The position numbers were made by a program, and so were the translations under genes. Positions 6,537-9,250 of a DNA stretch of 9,250 bases are shown one piece after another. The notes below the pieces were generated by a model. It saw only the letters and a list, made by a program, of their open reading frames with translations. It searched no databases and was not told the DNA's origin. The DNA lies in contig UQEO01000076.1 in assembly GCA_900540095.1 (NCBI GenBank), forward strand, positions 1-9,250, in the 5' to 3' direction. How positions within the stretch are numbered: position 1 is the stretch's first letter; each line of letters begins with the position of its first letter. The stretch is from an uncultured Collinsella sp. Lineage in GTDB: Bacteria; Actinomycetota; Coriobacteriia; Coriobacteriales; Coriobacteriaceae.

Positions 6537-6753
6537 TGCGTTGTTCTGGCTCGATTCGCTCGGGTGCCGGTGGGCCAGGGAGGGGCGTCTTCGCTGATAA
6601 TTGCTTTGCTGAAAGAGCTGCTTTTATTGCGGCTCTTTCTTTGGTTTTGGGTATATTTGTTCTTGTTGAAATGTCTTTGCGGATGGGCTGGGTACTTGGC
6701 TTTCCGCTGTTGTTTGTAGCCGTCTCGGCTTTGGTTGAGAGGAGACGATCTTT
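6537..6753 (+). other. fmt leader region, T-rich, no confident gene
   Basis: This stretch joins the inverted repeat to the fmt ribosome-binding site (AGGAG at 6740-6744). The plus strand is strongly rich in T and G from about 6590. One frame is open here and would encode hydrophobic residues, but it has no credible start and runs into fmt out of frame. A terminator-like hairpin lies at 6612-6638. A -10-like TATATT occurs at 6652-6657 with TTGCGG 19 nt upstream, which may be the fmt promoter but is weak. Confidence 0.35.
6612..6650 (+). terminator. Probable intrinsic terminator between def and fmt
   Basis: AAAGAGCTGC (6612-6621) pairs with GCGGCTCTTT (6629-6638) over 10 bp including one wobble, with the loop TTTTATT. 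It is followed by CTTTGGTTTT. The A-rich/T-rich outer stem and the T-rich tail fit a moderate terminator closing the priA-def unit about 190 nt after def, or an attenuator ahead of fmt. Confidence 0.55.
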
Positions 6754-7674
6754 ATGCGTATTGTGTTTATGGGTACGCCGGATTTTGCTGTGCCTTCGCT
6801 GACTTCGCTTGTTGAGGCTGGTAATGAGATTGCGCTTGTTGTTACTCGTCCCGATGCTGTTCGTGGGCGTGGTAAAAAGTTGGAGCCGTCTCCTGTTAAG
6901 GCTAAGGCGCTTGAGCTGGGGTTGCCGGTTGTTGAGGCAAATCGTATGACGCCTGAGGTTGTTGAGGCGCTTCAGGCTGTCCAGGCTGACATTTTCTGCG
7001 TGGCTGCCTATGGTTGTATTTTGCCTGATGAGGTCTTGAATATGGCGCCGCTTGGCATTGTGAATGTTCATGCGTCCTTGCTGCCTCGTTGGCGTGGGGC
7101 TGCTCCTATTCAGCGTGCGATTCTCGCTGGTGATGAGGTCGCTGGCGTTTCTATCATGCGCATCGGTCATGGCGTGGATACTGGTGCTTATTGTGCACAG
7201 GCCTCGACCACGATTGCCGGTAAGCATGCCGAGGCGCTGACCATGGAGCTTGGTGAGCTTGGCGGCAAACTGCTTGCCGATGCACTTCCTTCGCTTGCCG
7301 ATGGTTCGGCGGTTTGGACCGAGCAGGATGAGGCGCTCGTTACCCATGCTGCCAAGATTTCTAAGCAGGAGATGCGTCTGGATCCGCAAATGGCGGCACT
7401 TGATTGCGTGCGTCATGTGCTGGCCTCGTCCGATACCGCGCCTGCTCGTTGCGTGATTGCCGGCAAGACCGTGCGCGTGCTCGATGCTGCACCGGCCGAT
7501 GTCTCGCTTGGCGAGGGCGCTGTTGACGTTAAGAACAAGCGTGTTTACCTGGGTCTTTCCGATGGCTCGGTTGAGTTGCTCGAGGTTAAGCCCGATGGTA
7601 AGCGTGCTATGGCCGCTTCTGCTTGGGCTGCTGGCCTGCAGGGCGCCGATCTTATCTGGGGTGTTTTGTCATGA
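6754..7674 (+). CDS. fmt: Methionyl-tRNA formyltransferase
   Basis: Fmt transfers a formyl group from 10-formyltetrahydrofolate to Met-tRNA-fMet so that it can initiate translation; Def, encoded just upstream, later removes the group. The 306-residue product starts with the Rossmann-type FMGTPDFAVPSL. It carries the catalytic triad equivalents N104, H106 and D142, within GIVNVHASLLPRWRGAAPIQ (101-120) and GHGVDTG, plus the RGRGKK loop near 38-42. The C-terminal tRNA-binding domain follows to the end. AGGAG at 6740-6744 lies 9 nt before the ATG. The stop overlaps the rsmB start as ATGA, so translation of the two is probably coupled. The first half uses many T-ending codons (GTT, GCT, CTT), unlike gltX. 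Confidence 0.96.
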   Translation: MRIVFMGTPDFAVPSLTSLVEAGNEIALVVTRPDAVRGRGKKLEPSPVKAKALELGLPVVEANRMTPEVVEALQAVQADIFCVAAYGCILPDEVLNMAPLGIVNVHASLLPRWRGAAPIQRAILAGDEVAGVSIMRIGHGVDTGAYCAQASTTIAGKHAEALTMELGELGGKLLADALPSLADGSAVWTEQDEALVTHAAKISKQEMRLDPQMAALDCVRHVLASSDTAPARCVIAGKTVRVLDAAPADVSLGEGAVDVKNKRVYLGLSDGSVELLEVKPDGKRAMAASAWAAGLQGADLIWGVLS

Positions 7675-9071
7675 GCAAGCTGTCTCCCGCGCGCAAGCTT
7701 GCGCTCGATGTGCTGATGGAGGCCGATCGCCGTGGCATGTATGCGCGCGATGTGCTGTCCTCTCGCGCATCGGCCAAAGCTATTGACCAGCGCGATTCCG
7801 CTTTTGCCGCCCGCTTAGCGCTTGGTGTGGCCGCCACGCAGGGTATTTTGGACGAGCTGCTCGACCAGTTTCTCGATAAGCCCAAAAAGGTTGCGCCGCG
7901 TGTTCGCATGGCGCTTCGTATCTCGGCCTTCGAGATGCTCTATCTGCATACGCCTGGCCGCGTTGCGGTGAGTCAGGGCGTTGAGCTGGTGCGCAGCGGA
8001 GCTAAGTCCGCCGCTGGCTTGGCCAATGCTGTACTGCATAAGGTTGCGGACAATGTTGAGGACTTTGCTAGTGCATCCGATGTGGATGAGTCTGAGCGAC
8101 GCTTGGTCCGTCTGTCGCGCCTGATGGGGCTGCCGCGTTGGCTTTGCGCTCGCATTATGGCGTCGTTTGACACGCCAGAGGGTGCGCTTAACTTTGCCGG
8201 CAATCTGGCCCCCGCGCCGCTGGCCCTGCATGAGAACGCCTTTGCGACCAAGCCCGATCGGTATATCTCGCAGCTCGTCGCGCCTGTCTTCCCGGGCTGC
8301 CATGCCCCGGTTGATGCCCAGGTTACCGTTGCTTCGGGTGTGTTTGAGCGTGCTGCCGCGGTGGCATCTGATCTCAATGCGCAGCTTATCGCCACAGCTG
8401 CCACGCGCCCTGGAAGCTGCCTTGAGATTGGTGCCGGTCGCGGTACCAAGACCTATGTGATGATGTGCCAGGCCAAGCGCGCTGGCTATGAGCGTCAGCA
8501 TACGGCGCTCGATCTGCATGATCGCAAATGCGATCTGAATCTCGCTCGCCTGCACAAGGCTGATATTCAGGGCGTTCGTACGGTTTCGGGTGATGCCTGC
8601 GAGCTTGATGAAGTATTGATGTCGTTTGATGCCATGCTTGGCAAGCCGGTTAAGTTCGACACGGTCTTTATCGATGCGCCGTGTTCGGGCACCGGCACCA
8701 TGCGCCGTCATCCCGAGATCCCGTGGCGCCTGACCGAAAAGGATGTGACGGTTGAGCTGCCTAAACTGCAGCTGACGATGCTCAAGGAGGCTGCTGCGCG
8801 CGTGGCTTCCGGCGGCGAGCTCATCTATGCGACGTGTTCTGTCTTCGACGAGGAGAACACGCAGGTGGTGGACGCGTTCCTTGCTTCTCCCGAGGGCACC
8901 GGTTTTAGCTTGGAGCCGCTCTCCGAGGCGCTGATTCTGCAACTCCCCGAGTTCGATCAGGCCAAGAAGCTCGTATCCGTACGTCAGAACGATCGAGGCC
9001 TCTTCCAAAGCGTGCCGATAAACGCCGACTCCTACGACGGCCACTTCTGCGCCAGACTGGTCCACAAGTAA
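7671..9071 (+). CDS. rsmB: 16S rRNA (cytosine-967 C5)-methyltransferase, RsmB/Sun family
   Basis: RsmB family enzymes methylate a cytosine (C967 in E. coli) of 16S rRNA using SAM. The 466-residue product has an N-terminal NusB-like helical domain (about 5-140) followed by an m5C methyltransferase domain. That domain contains motif IV DAPCSGTG at 335-342 (C338) and motif VI YATCS with C389, the two cysteines used in catalysis and product release. Motif I is unusual: EIGAGRGTK at 252-260 instead of the common D.CAAPGGKT. The segment normally reading VQD.AS is FERAAAVAS. So the fold and catalytic cysteines are clear, but substrate identity is inferred from family and neighbourhood. The start at 7671 overlaps the fmt stop (ATGA) and matches the start of the NusB-like domain. 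An upstream extension to 7623 would lie inside fmt. Shine-Dalgarno is weak, consistent with translational coupling. Confidence 0.92.
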   Translation: MSKLSPARKLALDVLMEADRRGMYARDVLSSRASAKAIDQRDSAFAARLALGVAATQGILDELLDQFLDKPKKVAPRVRMALRISAFEMLYLHTPGRVAVSQGVELVRSGAKSAAGLANAVLHKVADNVEDFASASDVDESERRLVRLSRLMGLPRWLCARIMASFDTPEGALNFAGNLAPAPLALHENAFATKPDRYISQLVAPVFPGCHAPVDAQVTVASGVFERAAAVASDLNAQLIATAATRPGSCLEIGAGRGTKTYVMMCQAKRAGYERQHTALDLHDRKCDLNLARLHKADIQGVRTVSGDACELDEVLMSFDAMLGKPVKFDTVFIDAPCSGTGTMRRHPEIPWRLTEKDVTVELPKLQLTMLKEAAARVASGGELIYATCSVFDEENTQVVDAFLASPEGTGFSLEPLSEALILQLPEFDQAKKLVSVRQNDRGLFQSVPINADSYDGHFCARLVHK

Positions 9072-9077
9072 CGACTA

Positions 9078-9144
9078 AGTTGCGGTGAAATAAGGATTGA
9101 ATAGCGGCTTCCACCCACCAAACAGTCCTTATTTCACCGCAACT
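9078..9144. repeat. 19-bp perfect inverted repeat after rsmB
   Basis: AGTTGCGGTGAAATAAGGA (9078-9096) and its exact reverse complement (9126-9144) flank a spacer of 29 nt. Pairing can extend inward three more positions with one T-G wobble. It begins 6 nt after the rsmB stop. No T-run follows. It has no sequence similarity that I can see to the other two long inverted repeats here, so it appears to be a third family of hairpin repeat. Confidence 0.88.
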
Positions 9145-9156
9145 CACAAGGAAACC

Positions 9157-9179
9157 TGGGTAGCTTGATTAGCTACCCA
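9157..9179. repeat. Short perfect hairpin
   Basis: TGGGTAGCT (9157-9165) pairs with AGCTACCCA (9171-9179) over 9 bp around the loop TGATT. There is no T-tract after it. It sits between the long inverted repeat and the terminator, and its role is unclear. Confidence 0.6.
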
Positions 9180-9189
9180 TAGAGCAAAG

Positions 9190-9235
9190 AAATAGCCCCG
9201 CGATCGGTGTTGATCGCGGGGCTATTTGGTTTCTA
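9190..9235. terminator. Strong hairpin terminator, probably bidirectional
   Basis: Positions 9190-9205 and 9212-9227 form a perfect 16-bp stem (AAATAGCCCCGCGATC on the left) with a 6-nt loop GGTGTT. The AAATAG/CTATTT outer part and the following GGTTTCT suit the plus strand after rsmB, and the minus strand continues ATTTCTTTGC. On the minus strand a TAG lies at 9235-9233 with only five codons before the window edge (CPHSH). A convergent gene could therefore end here, but that is too little to call. Confidence 0.8.
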
Positions 9236-9250
9236 GTGGCTGTGCGGGCA

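Noticed and set aside
6467..6802. Open frame in the def-fmt gap encoding a hydrophobic stretch (AALSLVLGIFVLVEMSL), possibly a small membrane protein
   Set aside because: It starts inside the inverted repeat, has no ribosome-binding site, contains the terminator-like hairpin and runs into fmt out of frame. T-rich DNA readily yields hydrophobic codons.

Overview
The window looks like chromosomal core-genome DNA from a GC-rich Gram-positive actinobacterium, most likely class Coriobacteriia and possibly Collinsella. The reasons are the C- and G-ending codon use, the protein sequences, the metK/priA/fmt/rsmB neighbourhood known from Actinobacteria, and the priA-def-fmt-rsmB order shared with Firmicutes. 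The genus is inferred from general familiarity; no marker here proves it.

Layout from left to right. Positions 1-264 hold no recognised gene: an open frame runs in from the left edge to 189, with a strong hairpin at 22-59, followed by the metK terminator. metK (265-1545, minus) makes S-adenosylmethionine. A divergent gap of about 310 nt (1546-1855) carries both putative promoters and a repeat cluster, a perfect 33-nt tandem duplication plus an inverted copy. gltX (1856-3331, plus) is glutamyl-tRNA synthetase and ends at its own terminator. Next come priA (3421-5871), def (5890-6426), a 327-nt gap with a 27-bp perfect inverted repeat and a terminator-like hairpin, fmt (6754-7674) and rsmB (7671-9071, ATGA overlap with fmt). 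The right end holds another long inverted repeat, a short hairpin and a strong bidirectional terminator.

The genes share a theme of translation and one-carbon supply. GltX charges tRNA. Fmt formylates initiator Met-tRNA and Def removes the formyl group from new proteins. RsmB methylates 16S rRNA using the SAM that MetK makes. PriA, the replication-restart helicase, is a conserved passenger of the cluster.

The most notable observation is that priA is split by a 39-nt, frame-preserving insertion (4786-4824) that begins with TGA. The break sits between the two helicase lobes. A GGC codon precedes the TGA and another GGC ends the insert, with predicted hairpins between. Reading straight from the first GGC to the codon after the second restores a normal PriA of about 803 residues. 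That arrangement resembles a translational bypassing (hop) element, but a simple insertion with a 4-bp target duplication, a decaying gene or a sequencing or assembly error would look the same. A second small in-frame change, about five residues missing from the first helicase lobe, lends some weight to decay. Each of three intergenic gaps also carries a different long, near-perfect hairpin repeat, suggesting several families of REP/MITE-like elements in this genome.
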